Below are positions 1-13,498 of a stretch of DNA of 64,000 nt, in pieces (position 1 is the first letter of the stretch; every line of letters starts with the position of its first letter). This DNA comes from Albula goreensis (lineage: Eukaryota > Chordata > Actinopteri > Albuliformes > Albulidae). Location of the stretch: the NCBI GenBank assembly GCA_022829145.1, contig CM040758.1, positions 16,658,628 to 16,722,627 of the forward strand, given 5' to 3'. The position numbers were made by a program, and so were the translations under genes. Under the pieces are notes generated by a model. It saw only the letters and a program-made list of their open reading frames with translations, was not told where the DNA came from and did no database searches.

Positions 1-46
1 GGCAGGTGGACGACTTCTGGGGCCGTCCATTGTCCACCGCTTTGAT
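1..46 (-). CDS. fat1: fat1 coding exon (partial, cut by window edge): middle of cadherin repeat 12
   Basis: The acceptor is cttggttgttacag|ATCAAAG at 47/46. Fifteen codons plus one base are visible: IKAVDNGRPQKSSTC. This continues directly from EYDILT of the previous exon in phase 0 and is the expected 'A-V-D-N-G-x-P' strand of a cadherin repeat. The exon continues beyond position 1. The visible final cysteine is not what I remember at this place in mammalian FAT1 (threonine), but it lies at the window edge and little can be built on it. Confidence 0.9.
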   Translation of the reverse strand, partial: MKAVDNGRPQKSSTC

Positions 47-382
47 CTGTAACAACCAAGGGAGAGGCAAACCCACTCAACAACTACAGTAGCAGCATCA
101 TCACACAAGCCTGCCAAAAAAACAACACAGCACCTTTTCCATCTGCAGCCTACACTAGTCGCCTTTAAGGAGGGCAATCGTCTCCTGGCACTGCATACAT
201 TTCAGTCTTCAGCTTTTATCAACGTGTCACTCGCCAGACTGTACCCACGCACTTGCTCTTGCGAAAACACACACAGCAGACACATCATACCCCAACAGCC
301 TGAAGCAAGTTGCTCCAGACGAAACAACCACCAAACGAATGAGCGAACGAGCAAAAAGAAGTCCTGCTGGAGACACACTTAC
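47..382 (-). other. fat1 intron, 336 bp
   Basis: A short intron bounded by gtaagtgtg (382) and ttgttacag (47). The left half is pyrimidine-rich on the minus strand. I see nothing else in it. Confidence 0.9.
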
Positions 383-712
383 AGTCAGGATGTCATACTC
401 TCCAGCCGAGGAGAACTTCTTGGAGGACACCAGGCCGGTTTTGGGCTCAATGAAGAACTTGCCGTGTTCGTCCCCCTCCTCAATGCTGTAGGAGATTTCG
501 GCATTGGGGCCTTCATCACGATCTGAGGCAATGACCCTGTATACGGGGTCCCTCTTAGCCAGCCTCTCCTTCTCAGGCTTCTCACGCTCCGGAAGCTTGA
601 TCTTGTATATCTTTTCCAGGAACTGGGGCCGGTTGTCATTCTCATCCAGCACCGTCACGATCACTCGAACGGTCGTAGACTTCGCTGGGACACCATGATC
701 AGTGACTGTGAT
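383..712 (-). CDS. fat1: fat1 coding exon: end of cadherin repeat 11 and much of repeat 12
   Basis: A 330-nt exon of exactly 110 codons, phase 0 on both sides. The acceptor is cctcacaacag|ATCACAG at 713/712 and the donor is CTGACT|gtaagtgtg at 383/382. It encodes about residues 1214-1323: [19 protein letters not shown], the linker [13 protein letters not shown] (about 1234-1246), then repeat 12 with [20 protein letters not shown], the calcium-site segment [17 protein letters not shown], and [20 protein letters not shown]. The lysine/arginine/glutamate-rich insert near the start of repeat 12 is a feature I recall from FAT1. The open frame continues through the donor, but that extension (LLFARSLIR and so on) is intronic. 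Being symmetric, this exon could in principle be skipped without a frameshift. Confidence 0.95.
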
Positions 713-3700
713 CTGTTGTGAGGGTAGGGAAAGCCATTATAATACTGCAATGTCAAGTATGCATGGTATACATAACATGTATTGATCACCAGCATCATCT
801 CTACACATTTTATCAACTTTACATATTTTCACAGCTTGCACAACCATGTGACTGCACTCTCTCTCAGCCATTACTACTCACTATGGCAATGAAATGCAAA
901 TTCTGTAATGCAGCATTTATTAACTTATTAATTCATTTTATGTCTGAGCCATTTTGAGTTACTGAGCCAAGTTAACCTGATAAATATTTGCTGTGGGTAC
1001 TTCAGTGATACCGGGAGGAATGCAGACTGTTCAACTGAATAATTCAGTTTAAGCATCTATATGGCTTCCTGGGAAAATTCTTGTGAGAAAGGATTAAAGA
1101 AAACAAAAAAGGGACTGCAGCCATTCTACCCAAAAACTTCTGCACATGCCCCTAGGTTAGGAAAGGCAGTGATTCCATTCTGTCTGCGAAGTTTCCGAGG
1201 CCAGTGGCATGCGCAGAGCTTTCCAGTCAAAAATAGCCACTGCCTCTTTTCATGTAGGTCGTTTTCTTTCTCACAAGACTTTCTCAGCAAGTCAAGTGGA
1301 TGCTAAAATTGAACAAATACCCATTACGCACAGATGTCATGTAACCTCTTCTGGGAAGCAGATACACAGAGATAAGCCAACAGAATGCTCTTTAAGGAAG
1401 TTCAACTGCTTTTTAATACTCCAGTACTCAAGTTCCAAGATACACACAACATCACTGCTTCTGTGGCAATGTGCAGCTCTTAGAGCTGAGACACCCCATC
1501 TAACCATAGTCTCTGTGTATACAGCATCAGCTTAAATGCTAGGGGAAAAAAACCAATGGTTGGGCATGCTGGTTAGACAGTGTGTCTCATCGCCACATTT
1601 TATGTCCAAGTAAATCAAGATGATGATAACTTCAAGAGCTAAATTAACAAACAAATTTGGCTGTCTAAAGACTTGTCCCTTGAATGAAATCTTCCAAACC
1701 TGCTAATATGCACATCACCCCCACTTTTGATAGAACTGCAAGGAAATTCAATCAAGTTTAAAAACTGAAATAAGGCTAAAGAAAGTTTTAAGAGAGAAAG
1801 GATGCACTCAAACCATCTGCTCATAGCTTTAAGACACAAGGGTTGCACAAGCCTGAACACCATTTGGGTGCAGACTGATATTGGGATCATTATGAATTTA
1901 GAGCTGCCCAGTGTCATTCCAGCTCATTGCCAGCACAGATTTAATTGAAGGTGCAGATTAAAACGAGATTAAAAACGTTATGGCTTTCTGTGGAGCAGTT
2001 CATTTATACTGCACATAATATCATAATTCACTGTGACTGAATGCAACTTTGGATGACTCCCAGTCATACACAATTCTAGTTGAAAACTGTCCAAGTTATA
2101 ACAGGAAAAAAAAACTGAAGAAAGATGTGAATTTGCAGGTGGTACAGAACATTTTTAAAGACAAATTGAGACAGTAATTGTAAAGAACCACACCAAGTCA
2201 ACGATGTATGAGTGAGAGAAGAGGGCAAAAACAAAACAAAAAAAATGGCACATATTCAAGTTACTTGTTTCACACAAAAATCAGCTACCACAAATCAACA
2301 TAAATAAATTACTTGTGTGAAAAAATACCAAAGGACAAATGCACTTTTTTACAATTCATATGACTTCATAATCAAATGATGTGATTCAATGAATCAGAAA
2401 TAACTTTGCATGCAATTGTGACACTAGTTAGCACTAACTTAATCAAATCATTATGCTGTTCAGTTCTACAGAAGACATAATGCTTTCCTTTAATGGAAGT
2501 CAATTGTCAAACAAGGGTTACGGCTAACCTGTGATTTTCTGCCCTTAAAAAAAAAAAAAAAGCTGCATTCCACTGGAGTCACTGGCGTTTTTCCCCACAT
2601 GGCTCCATGTGACAGTCTCTGTTCTTTGCGATTTCCCTGCCTGGGCCCATTTTTATCACCTGGCTTGCTAACTGCTTGCATTACATGACTTTGGTATGGG
2701 TGATCAATGCGAAAATCACGGGAATCACAAAACAAGTTGCTTTAGGACAGGATTTGCTGGGAACCATAAGGGTGCTATACTACAGATTTGCTCCCCCTCC
2801 TCTTGTTTTTAGTATTTACCAGCACATTTTAAGAGAAGGAGATGTCACCCTCCTGCGGAAACTGACACAGAGACAACAAGAAAAGAGCCATAAGTGCAAA
2901 CCTCCTATGTGGGCCACAGTTTCATTAGGAGCCAAACCGTCCTCCCTTCACACCTCCCCCATTCCCTTCCCCCTCCCCTTAGCATCTGGTGAAAATGAGC
3001 CTGGGGCAGCCCCCACCAGACCCCCCGCCAAACGAGAGCACTCTATGGAGGCCCCACTGCCGCTGGGAACCACAGTGGCCCACAGGAGGGCCGCTGCCCC
3101 AAGGGAGGGTCAACAAAGAGCTTCCTGCTGGACTCTGTCCAACAGTGACCAACACTCTTGAGTTCTAAAGTTTCCATGGATACCAGGCAGAACAGGGAGG
3201 GGGGGAGCTGTTCTCACTTACCGTGATCAGAGGAATCTGGGTCAAAAGTTACTTGCTTCCAATGTTTCTATTTAATACTCGTTTGAAGTGGAACAGCAAA
3301 TCAACTGAATGTCTCCATATGTCCAAGAGGAGGAATTTAAAAATATTTCTTTTTGTGCTCTCTCCCATCTCTCAATTACTCAAGAATTGTATTCATCCTT
3401 CTCTTTTTTATTCTCCACAGGACCCACACCAAACATACCATTATTTCTCATTTCTTAAGCCTGCTCTAGAACTTGAACCCAACCATTATGTTTTTTTTTT
3501 AACCCACAATAAATATTGAGTTCCCAGCTACTCATCTCTTTTCCGGGCTACATGAAACACACAGACCCAGAGGATATCTTGTATGTGCTGTACCTCCTTT
3601 TGCCTGTTACTTGTTAGTCATAACAATGTGTAGGGAGTGGATTTTCCTTTAGTAAAACAAAAATCTGTTTTTATAATATTATGACAGTGAGTCTCCACCT

Positions 3701-5662
3701 CTGCCACTGCCACTGCGTGGTAATCACCATGGTGAATGGGGAGTGACTATCATACAGAACCCTAAATCTAAACACTTCTTATGAGCAAAAATGTAAAACC
3801 TTATTACCAGTAATAATAACAGCAAAAATATTTTTTGTAATTTCTGAAAATCTGTAAAGGTGTGATATTTTTACGATTGCCATTTTGTGGCAGGCTCACC
3901 TCCTGTCTGCTCCATGTTTTTTCCTGATGAGTTCAGTCCCAGTAAATTCCACTATTTCACTACAGGCTGGCATACCTAAGGAGCTTTCCATTTCTCCAGT
4001 CTTAGCTTCAAATGCACACATATCAAATGCTCACCCTAGCAAGAAGTGCTCTCTTTGCTGCCTACAGTTCTGAATTCCACATCAATCTGGTAATCAATCT
4101 GTAATTCGGCTGTGATCTCATCAAGTGATTTTATGACACCCTGTGGGGTTCTGTCCCAACCTATGTTTCACTTTAATCTGCCGCTGTCGGGTTTTAGACC
4201 ATTCAGATGGCAAGGTTTGCGTGATCTAATATTATTTTTGATCATTTAGTTACCAGCAAATCAAGCCAAATAATTTCCTGAATCCCAAATGCTTATTCAA
4301 TCCACTCGAATCACTGCATTCTGAACTTGAGAGTTTTAATTATGCACAACAGGATGACAACTGTCTGGATGAGTTGAGAATTTTCAGTCTGAATTAAACT
4401 GTATCTCTCATATTAACTTTGCCATCAAGGTTGCTTTTGCCTATGCAGTTGCATGCTGGATCCTCTGACTTCAGTTGATCTCCTCTTCTAAGTCCCAAAT
4501 GAAAGGAATCATTAGTCATATCTGTAGCTTCAGCTCTGCTGGAGACATCCTGGCTGAAATAATTATGAGTTATTGCAGAGCCGAATGCTTCAGAAATAAA
4601 ATCACTTTCACGTTCGTTGTAACAAATCTGAACAGTACTACAGTGATTAGAAAGTGATCGCATCATGAAAGAGTAAGTGCTGGTACTGAAAATAAGCAGA
4701 GCATTCTGCCAGGCTAACACACAAAGCTAATGATAATGGCTAGAGCTGACATTTCAAACTGCAAGACAATCAGAAGAGGCTAAACTGACAGTTGTGTTTT
4801 GTGGGTGTTAAGAGGGCATGACATGTTGGTTTAAGCTCTAGAGTTCTGCTTTTAATGAGGAGTGTGTGATTTTGCCTAACAGAGAGGGGAAGAGCAGTGC
4901 CCTTAACCAGTCTCATCAGGAAGGCACAGGAGTAGGGCTGGCTGATCTAGGAACTCTTCCTTTATGATCCAGACATTAGATTTTCCTCAGTTATTTGTGT
5001 TGCGATCCTGAGTGTGATTAGGAAAGCAAACCAAGTGTGTAATACATAAATAAAACAGGAACATTTGCTGGATCTGTACGATCCAGTGGATCTGTACTTA
5101 GGAAATCTGTGAAGAAAATTACGATTCCTGATCTGATTTCAATGCCAGAGTGCAATTTTGCACAACAATCCTGCAAGGCCATTACCTTGTATTTAGGTAG
5201 TTATTTAGACACATGCCTGAGTCTGTGCTGCAGTTCCTGCCCAGACATGTCTTGGAATCAGTGGAACATACAGAGGATGCAACACAAGTCTCCGTTCAGA
5301 AATGCTCACGTCAATATGTTTTGACTCGAGTCTAAAAGCAAATGATTTAAATTCAAGGGGGAAGGGGGGAGGGGTTGAGAAGGGCTTTTACAGTTTAAAA
5401 AGCTTTCCATTCTCTGCAGCTCACTGTCTTGAGGTAACCCTTACCACAGTTTTGAATTCGTACACACTACCACAAGTTATAGCTATTACCAGTGAAATAC
5501 AACTGGGTTAAAAAGCTGTATCAGGACAAAGAACCTGCTTGTTTGGATGTATTATCATGGCCAAAACAATAGAGTTTACACTAAAAAGATGGTCCATGCT
5601 CTTTAAGAAACAAAATACTCAAACAATGGATACCCCCATGTACCCCCATTTAGCCACTTTAC
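713..5662 (-). other. fat1 intron, 4.95 kb
   Basis: No coding exon is recognised. It contains an A15 run at about 2548-2562 and a C-rich block with few CpGs at about 2930-3110 (polypyrimidine, then ccccaccagaccccccgcc). The remainder is AT-rich unique-looking sequence. The 161-codon plus-strand frame at 2676-3161 is low-complexity in part and has no recognisable domain. Confidence 0.75.
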
Positions 5663-5724
5663 CTCAAGGATATGTTCATCTTGTTGTTCTCTGTCCAGTT
5701 TTCTTGAAGTTGTCATGACCAAGC
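5663..5724 (-). CDS. fat1: fat1 62-nt micro-exon inside cadherin repeat 11
   Basis: This exon is too short to appear as an open reading frame. It was found by looking for the missing stretch of cadherin repeat 11. The acceptor is ttttgacag|GC at 5725/5724 and the donor is CTTGAG|gtaaag at 5663/5662. The first two bases complete a glycine codon (phase 1), then 20 codons read [20 protein letters not shown], ending in phase 0. LDREQQDEH is the classic cadherin LDRE motif, and it fits between NPKTG of the preceding exon and ITVTDHG of the following one. It lies alone between introns of 10.3 kb and 4.95 kb. Skipping it would shift the frame, because 62 is not a multiple of three. Confidence 0.95.
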
Positions 5725-8700
5725 CTGTCAAAACAGAAGGACAAAACAAGATAAGGAATGATTTTTTGGCAAGGTTTCACACAACAAATAATTTACTCAC
5801 TTTTTCTCCCTAATTACAAGTGTTAAATATCTATTGTTTTTCTTAAGGAATACATACAGTTAAAAAGGCATAAAAAAAACAACCAATGCTGTCAAGTAAA
5901 CATAGTGTGTTGCAGAACTGTTTCCTAAATATAGCCTAAACTACCCAGAGCTCAGTATATAGCATATAAATTATAAAGCAAGGCCAGTGGTTTAAAAGCA
6001 CAACTGTCAAGGCTGCCTAATTTATACATAAGTGCACAGACCCACATTTGCAGCTCCAGTGTTATTTCACACACTCCCAGTTTTTCCCTTTTAAATCAGT
6101 TGTGAGAAAAAGGCAACACACTTCTCAGACCTCCTATCTATTTCTTTTTTCTATTTTTTTTTTTGGGGGTGGGGGTGGAGGGTAGGGGGAACCAAGACAG
6201 ACCCTTGTCACTGGACCCCTGTCAAATACCACGGGAAACTGTGAAGAGCACCGTGGCGCAATGAAAAGCCAGCGCCTCCTCAGACCTCCCACAAGCTGAA
6301 CAAACACCGGGAGATGGGGTACTGTTACTGGAGGAGCATCGACTGGCCCTCAGTGTAACTGCTGTGATACTCAGCCAGTGGTCTGACTGCTGATATGTAT
6401 AAACAGAAAATGTGCTGGCCATCCCTTGCACTATGTGAGGTGTTTCCTTGCAGTGTGGAAGTCTTAAATTAAAGGCAAGCAGAAGCAGAGACTACAATCC
6501 TGATGCAAACACGCATCAAATTTAACAACCCCAAAAAGTAGAGAGAATAAAATTACATTATGACTGGTTTTTATTCCAAAAAATGTAAAAATAAATAAAT
6601 AAATAACTAAAGAGGGAAAAAGCACAGCATTTTTGCTCCCGGCCTAATTGCAGGCTTTTCTATAGTCGAATGCAGAGGGGGTTTGCCAATCTAAACCGCA
6701 TAAGAGCTGGTTTACAACCATGTCGCATCTGATTAGCATGAAAAAAAGGATTTCCGAAACCCAAAACCATCAATAACACATGTGCCAAGACTAGAATAGC
6801 CAGCCACAACTGACAGCATCATAAAAATAGTGCTGCCATCCATACTACAGCAAATGAAGGACCTGCATCTCTCTAGTTTCATAAACCCTTTTATAACGCC
6901 GGCCCACACCATAAAACATTGCTTTTCCTTTTCAAAACTAGAAAGCAATTAAGAAAAAAGGTAGGACATGGGTCATTTATTCACATGTCAAAATGAGTTT
7001 GAATACATTAAAGGTTTACCTTTCAATATTGAGAGCTTCATTAACAGACTTTTAAGAGCACCTTGCATTGTTAACTATAAGATGACATGACCATGAGAAA
7101 GTGGAACTGGAACTTTTAAAAGTGAAGAAAAGAGGGGAAGCATTTGAGCCACTTACTGCATTGAGTGAATAAGGCATGTATTCTTCTCAAAGCCTAATTT
7201 CCCCTTAAAAAATCTTGTCTTAACAATCTTAATGGGAAACCAATACACCAGCATTAAAACAATATTACAAAGACCCTGTGTGCTTTTAGAAGCTGTGGCT
7301 AATGAGTTATCTATTCAAGTGAAGCCTCTTGACTGCATTCTTCAAGGGCTTTCTGAGAACGTAACGATGTGTGAGGAATCCCAGCGAAGCCAGACAAAGG
7401 AAGCACGTTGGCCGTTTCCCTCGGTGCTGGGCCAGGAGCACACACACGGTTGCATTTATATGCACTGCATTTATACACAGCACTTGTGCTGTCGAGCTGC
7501 CAGCCTCCTCAGGTGTAGAGCCCGGGTATTAGTCATCGCCACAACTTCTCTGAGACGAGAGCAGATCCACAGCCTGCTCCCTGCAGAGACCCTTTTAATG
7601 TGAGGAGGCTGAATGTGTCAAATAGTGTCTCAAATAGTGCACTGATCAGCAGCTAAGAGAAAGGAGTTGCTTAAATACTGCTTCTTGCATAGGCCATGCT
7701 GAGGGGTGAGTCAGTGATGCACTGTGATGTATTAATGGTGTGGCCGCATCATGCTAGCGTGGGAACCAGACTTGTATATGGCCTAAGCTAGAAGCCTACC
7801 AACATTTTGGCTGTTCACACAACAGCAGAGAGGATATAAGATGAAAGCTTTCGTTGTTCCCACAAGGAAGGTGGCCTACCAAGTCTGAACTAATTTGGTC
7901 AATATCTTGCTGCATTAAAAAAAACATATAGAAAAAAAAGCACATAGGAGTAATTACTCACCCTAGTGAGCTAATGGTGTCTGCTTAGCAAAGTAATGAA
8001 ATGTAAGTATAAAGTCTCCAGATAACAATCCTACCTTACACCAATTCCTTCTTACAACCACTAACAGGTGCTCTATAAACTTCACTAAAAAATTTAGCAC
8101 TAACAACATCTGCCCTAAGTGCAACCATGCAAACCATTCCAACAAAATCACATCTAGTCACAGACTAGTTTGAAGTGCACAGGAGGTAAGAACAAAGGAG
8201 CAATGACATGCACCCCAAAACAACTGTTGGAAAACAGGAGGAACTCAAGAAGAGTGGAAACGTTCCTCGGAGGGGGTGACATCGTAGATGACGGAGGAGG
8301 CACATGCCCTGGGATTGGCAGGAGCCCCTGGGCCCCTGCACAGGGTTAATTGGTCTGGGACAGCTAAGTGCCCAGTCCTGTTTACTGTGCCTGCTTGTGA
8401 GAGGGCTTAGAAAATTAAATCAGGTCTCGAGAATTTCATTACTTGATGTCCCCAGAGGCGGGCATTATTTCTTTTCTTTTCAGAAAAGGTAGCCTAAGGC
8501 CTGGAGCATCTCTTAATGAAGTGCCTCAGGCTTCCATGGTGCTCTCAAATGTTAATATTATGAATATTATTATGCTTGATTATCAGATCCCCACCCGTCT
8601 GGAAAAAAAAAAATTATAAAAATCCAAAGGCCTCATTAATAAAACCTAAAGTACTTTTGTAGCTAAATAGTTGCATGTGCCAAAACCTGGTAATTTGCAT

Positions 8701-9293
8701 GTGCCATAAAATTCCAGATTTATAAACAATGTGTATGTCACATTTACGCATGTTTCCAATTATAACTAATGTACAATTGTTGCAGTTACTGGAGACACAG
8801 TTATGCCAGGGGTGACATACCATTCCAATAACAATATCCGCTTAGTGTCAGTACTGCCATGCTAAATTGCTACCCCCACTCTCTAAGTCTATTTATACGA
8901 ACACAGGAAACTGATTAAAGAACCAATTGCTAATATCCGTCAATTTCAGTATCTATGGCCAAGCAACTCTGATAACTAATAATTACATGATACTATTTAA
9001 TCACAGCACATGATAAAAAAAAAAATTGGGTTGTAGGGTTTGGCATTCAGAGCAAACATATGCCCAGTATGTGTGTACCTGTGTGTGTTAAGTTGCATAG
9101 CGGTACATACATTCTCATGTCAAGCGGAATTTCTTTGAAGCGTGAATCATGTGAAAATCATTTGAGTGTTTTTTGTGTATGCACACCATTTATAAATAAG
9201 GCCCAAGGGACATTTTACATCCTTTCCCTGTTAATAATTGGACAACAATATCATCCAGGCAACAATCAACTAATTCTAAGTGTGAACCTTAAC

Positions 9294-9315
9294 AAAAAAA
9301 AAAAAAAAAAAAAAA
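9294..9315. repeat. A22 homopolymer
   Basis: Simple A run in the 10.3-kb fat1 intron. Confidence 0.9.
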
Positions 9316-12300
9316 GAAACAACAAAACTCAATCATCTGCTGTGGTATTTTTATACTCCCCAAAAGCACGGCAGCTTGACTGCCAGTGACATGGAAGTGC
9401 CTCCATAAGTATCGTTTAGCAGGATGGAATACCACACAGGGCATGGACCCCTTGCACTCCCAACCCTAAACTTCCTCGACAGACGCATGCCGTCTGCTAG
9501 CCTATAAACAGGTTCAACCTTCCCACCCACATCCTCTCTCAAAGTGAGAGTCATCACTCACAATTCTGGAACATTTTGGGACCAAATGTCCAGGAAAGTG
9601 GACAGCAGAACATGTTGAACTGGAAGAATCAGTCCATGTCCTCTACATGAATACTTCCAACAGGAAAAACAGGAATGGGGTTAACAAAATGTACGTCAAC
9701 ATCCCCTTTCCCATGTCTGCTCACTGGAGCTGGACAAACAGACATTCATACTGAGAAAATAAACTGATCGTCAATCTGCTAACTGTTCTACATGGTATAT
9801 GGACAAACAGCAAGATAAAATGAACAAATGAAGTGAAAATGAACAAGCTGGAAAGCAGACCAGATATCCTGTGTGAAAAATGCAAAAGCCATATTTTCTT
9901 AAAATGGAGCATCACCTAAATAAAATTATAAATTAAAATATGCCATTCTGAATGTCTAGCAAGTTTGTCAGCATTTTGATTCAGCCAGCAATCATTAAAA
10001 ATCAAATGAAATGAAAGAACTCATTTAACGGCTTTCATCACCCGAGTAATAATTATACGCACTAAGAATTATAACTAAAACAATGGCTTTAGAATGCAAA
10101 TGAAATGATATACTTTTTGAAACTTGTGAATCAATAAAACGTTTTGCATGGCCTGGCTCACTTGAAAATCCCTTTATTACCTCAAATTCACACTGCTCAC
10201 ACCTGGCAGACAGTGACAGCCATGGGTTTCATTGTGCAGCTGGGAAGCAATCATTTACCCTGTGATAAACAGTGTTATTGCAGGTGAGGGGAGTCAGCAG
10301 GTGCCAGCTCCTCTACAACCCCCTGGAGACAGACATACTTCCACCGGAACCCTGTTTACCTTTACAACATTTTTGAAAGACAAAAGCTTGTGCTAATGAT
10401 CCTGTATGGGAGTGTTTTCCCCACCTCAAAATAATTCCAGACAATTTAAACATTTTTTAAAGGCAGTAGTCATCTGTCCTTAGGAGTGTAATCTGCTGAA
10501 TTTTTAGCAGAGGAAAGGGATCATAAGCATGCATCAGCACTGCATATTTTACTTAAGAGGAAATCTGTCAAAAGCAGCTATGAAAACCCACAGGAATCAA
10601 TGCACATCATAAAAGTTAACTACAGAACCTGTGCTGTAGACAGTCAGATCAAACTTTCCAGCCATTTATGTTGCTGGCTGGGGACTAGGCCTACCAATGG
10701 GATAAGCAGTAATGCAGCCCAGCGTTGGGCAGATTACCGGCCGCAGCTTCATTATACTTTTAGTCTCTACCCTGGTTCTTAGGGTCTTAAGTGGTCCATA
10801 TAGAGAACAGTACATTCACCAGTGGCTTACATCTGTGCCACTTTTATTGTGCTTCCATGTACATTAGGAGGCTGAGTCTCATCCTTTCATGGTCCCATCC
10901 AATGGAAAAAAAAAATCTCTGTCCTCAACTCAAAACAAGTACAATTTCTGCAAGCTTTTTCTTCTCCTCCTCCAGAGGTTTTACTTAATCCTCTCCAGTT
11001 TACAAGAACAAAGATTAACAGGTGCACTCAGAACTCTCAAAATCTCAAGAAATGTTGCACCACCCCAACACCCTTCCCCTGTTCGCTCTTTCCAAATATG
11101 TTTGATCCTTCAACAAAAGAACGCAAGATTCCAGGTTTTTTTTTTTTTTGGTTACTAGCACCAGTTGTACAGCAAAAATGGCAGGAAGCTAAGGAAGTTG
11201 TTGGCGGTATGATCCATTTCCTGTCTGGCTTCCCCCTGCTTTGGGCTGAGCCTTTGAAAAACCCCGCTGACATTGTTTTTTGAACAGAGCAGGCCTTGTT
11301 GAAAACTGATATGAGGATGTGGAGTGCATGATTTGCTGCTAAGCCCCACCGGCTACAAGCATTTTATGGCTTTTCATGCAACTCTGGGGATTAGCAATGC
11401 ATATAAAGCTGACAGGAGAATCCATACTCGCCCAGAATCACCCAGATATTCCTTTTCAATTTGCTACAATGACTTGTTCTCCGCTTCAGGCATCATGGGG
11501 GGTTCAGACCTCATTTCAACGGTCATAAAAATCACCTGGGTTTACCCTCTCCTTTCGATTCAGGGCTACACGTCCGGAGTGCTACTGCCATAAACGGCAA
11601 GACACAAAAGGTTTTTTTTTTTTTTTTTTTTTGGTCCTTTGTGTAGCATACCACATCTAACATGGTGACGGGACCATCAGACCTAACACCAGAGCAAACT
11701 GCCTTGCTTTGTGGGCACTTTTGTTTGTGTGAGTAATTTGCCCAACTAGAAAGGTTTTTTTTACAATGCGGGCCTGGCCTCCATGTCCTGCATTTAGCAC
11801 AATGCCCAATCATGGCCCAAAACATGACCATGAAACAAGGGACATTACGTAATCACAATTTGGAAACATCAATCGCACTGTGTTTGCTTAGCAGACAGCC
11901 TTCAGAGGCAGTTATCTCTGGGGAGAGTTTTACCTTGGGCCAGAGATTCAAACCCAGAATGCTTCAAAGATCACAGGCTCTGACCACACCCTATCAAAAG
12001 CAAGACCAACTTGGGTCAGAGCACTCTGACACTGAGAGCCAAAAAACAACTTTTCAAAACAAACCTTCCAACCAGCTTTTTTTTCCCCCACTCACATTGC
12101 GGGTGTGGCTGGTAACCCCCACCCCTCCCCACCGTTTTTGGTCTTACTTTAGAATCATCCGGCTGTGGCCGAAAAGATCTTTCCCAAGTCCCACAATCGC
12201 TAGTCCCTAAATTTAACCATTGAAGACTGAGGCTGTTTATGTTCTTGCGGTTTTAAGAACTGCAAGGGAAGATTGGTATGTCCACATTGACTCTGTGGAA

Positions 12301-13472
12301 CATAGCGTGTTTAACCCGTAGTGTTAGCAGACGTAAAAAAAGAAATTGAAATCGGTCATCATTTGGAACTTAACGGGAGGCTAAAATGTCAGTGTGCCTC
12401 AGCTGAGTCCTGGACCTCCATGTGAGGAACAGAGCTATGCAGGGCAGAGCACAGTCAAGCCCTGCACTACCTCCGCCTTCAAAAACTGTATCCCAGTGTA
12501 ACGATCACTCCTTATTATAAAGAAAAACAGCTCCTATCCATGCATTTGCCTTTGAAAGCTTCTTTAAGAACCTCCAACATCTTTCAGTCGAGTCATCCAT
12601 CTCTGGACTGATTAAAAAAACCCAAGAGTGTGCAGGAGAGCTCAAGAGCCCATAACAATGGAAACTATGTCTCACGTGGCACATGGAACAGGCTGCTGCA
12701 CAAACTGATATGCACAAACTTATTTGTGATGGAGGCTCTTGTGATTTCCAGTAATATTACCAATGGGGAATTTCAAACTGTCCCCTTTTGCTGCAAAGTT
12801 AGACTCAGAATTTGAGTGAGACAATGCTCACACTTAAAATAATTTATTCCTTCTAAAACTACGGTTATTATTTATTTATTCCTAATAAATACTCCCTTCT
12901 CCCCAAGTCATTTTTAATATGCATCGTGACTGGAAAAATCTCTTTTTCCTCTGTGACACATTAGACCTGCCTCTTGAGAACATAAAAAAATGAGCATGGT
13001 AGTTTATAATTGGCTAAAGCATCCCCATTGTCTTTCATGCATCACAGTGATGGGTTGGTCCATGTTAAGGCCACCACATCCAACACAACTATGCAATTAT
13101 GGCCTACTACCAGCAGAGAAGTCACTTTAGTCGGCAATGCTGCTGGAGAGCACAATGCAGTGACATTCTCCAAAATAAGCTTTTTGTTTTTTTTTTATGG
13201 AGAACCATTCATCTCTCCCATCCCTACAAGGTCTACTGAGCAGAAACCTCAACTACAGACATACCACATAATCAAGGAATGGGTTTTTTTTTTTTAGTTT
13301 TTAAATTACACTTTTCCGGTGTTCTTTTTCTGCAAGGCCCAGAGACAGGAATCCTCAGGCATGTGGCCCTTCCTAATCTCAGTGTGCTTCACTGCTGCCA
13401 GTAGGTGAAAGTATAGTTGGTATGCCTGTTAACACTGGCTGCTGGTGGTCCGTCAGCCTCTGTCTCACTCAT

Positions 13473-13498
13473 ACACACACACACACACACACACACAC
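13473..13498. repeat. (CA)13 microsatellite
   Basis: Pure dinucleotide run in a fat1 intron. Confidence 0.95.

Noticed and set aside
227-382. Cadherin frame continuing left of the exon at 383-712
   Set aside because: The sequence after the donor loses cadherin character, and the true continuation (IKAVDNG) is spliced in from position 46.
2676-3161. A 161-codon plus-strand frame
   Set aside because: Intronic, partly low-complexity proline-rich, no known domain, and no splice signals or homology that I can recognise.
6247-6275. tRNA-derived SINE head (accgtggcgcaatgaaaagc)
   Set aside because: It resembles an A-box region, but no B-box or tail is found nearby.
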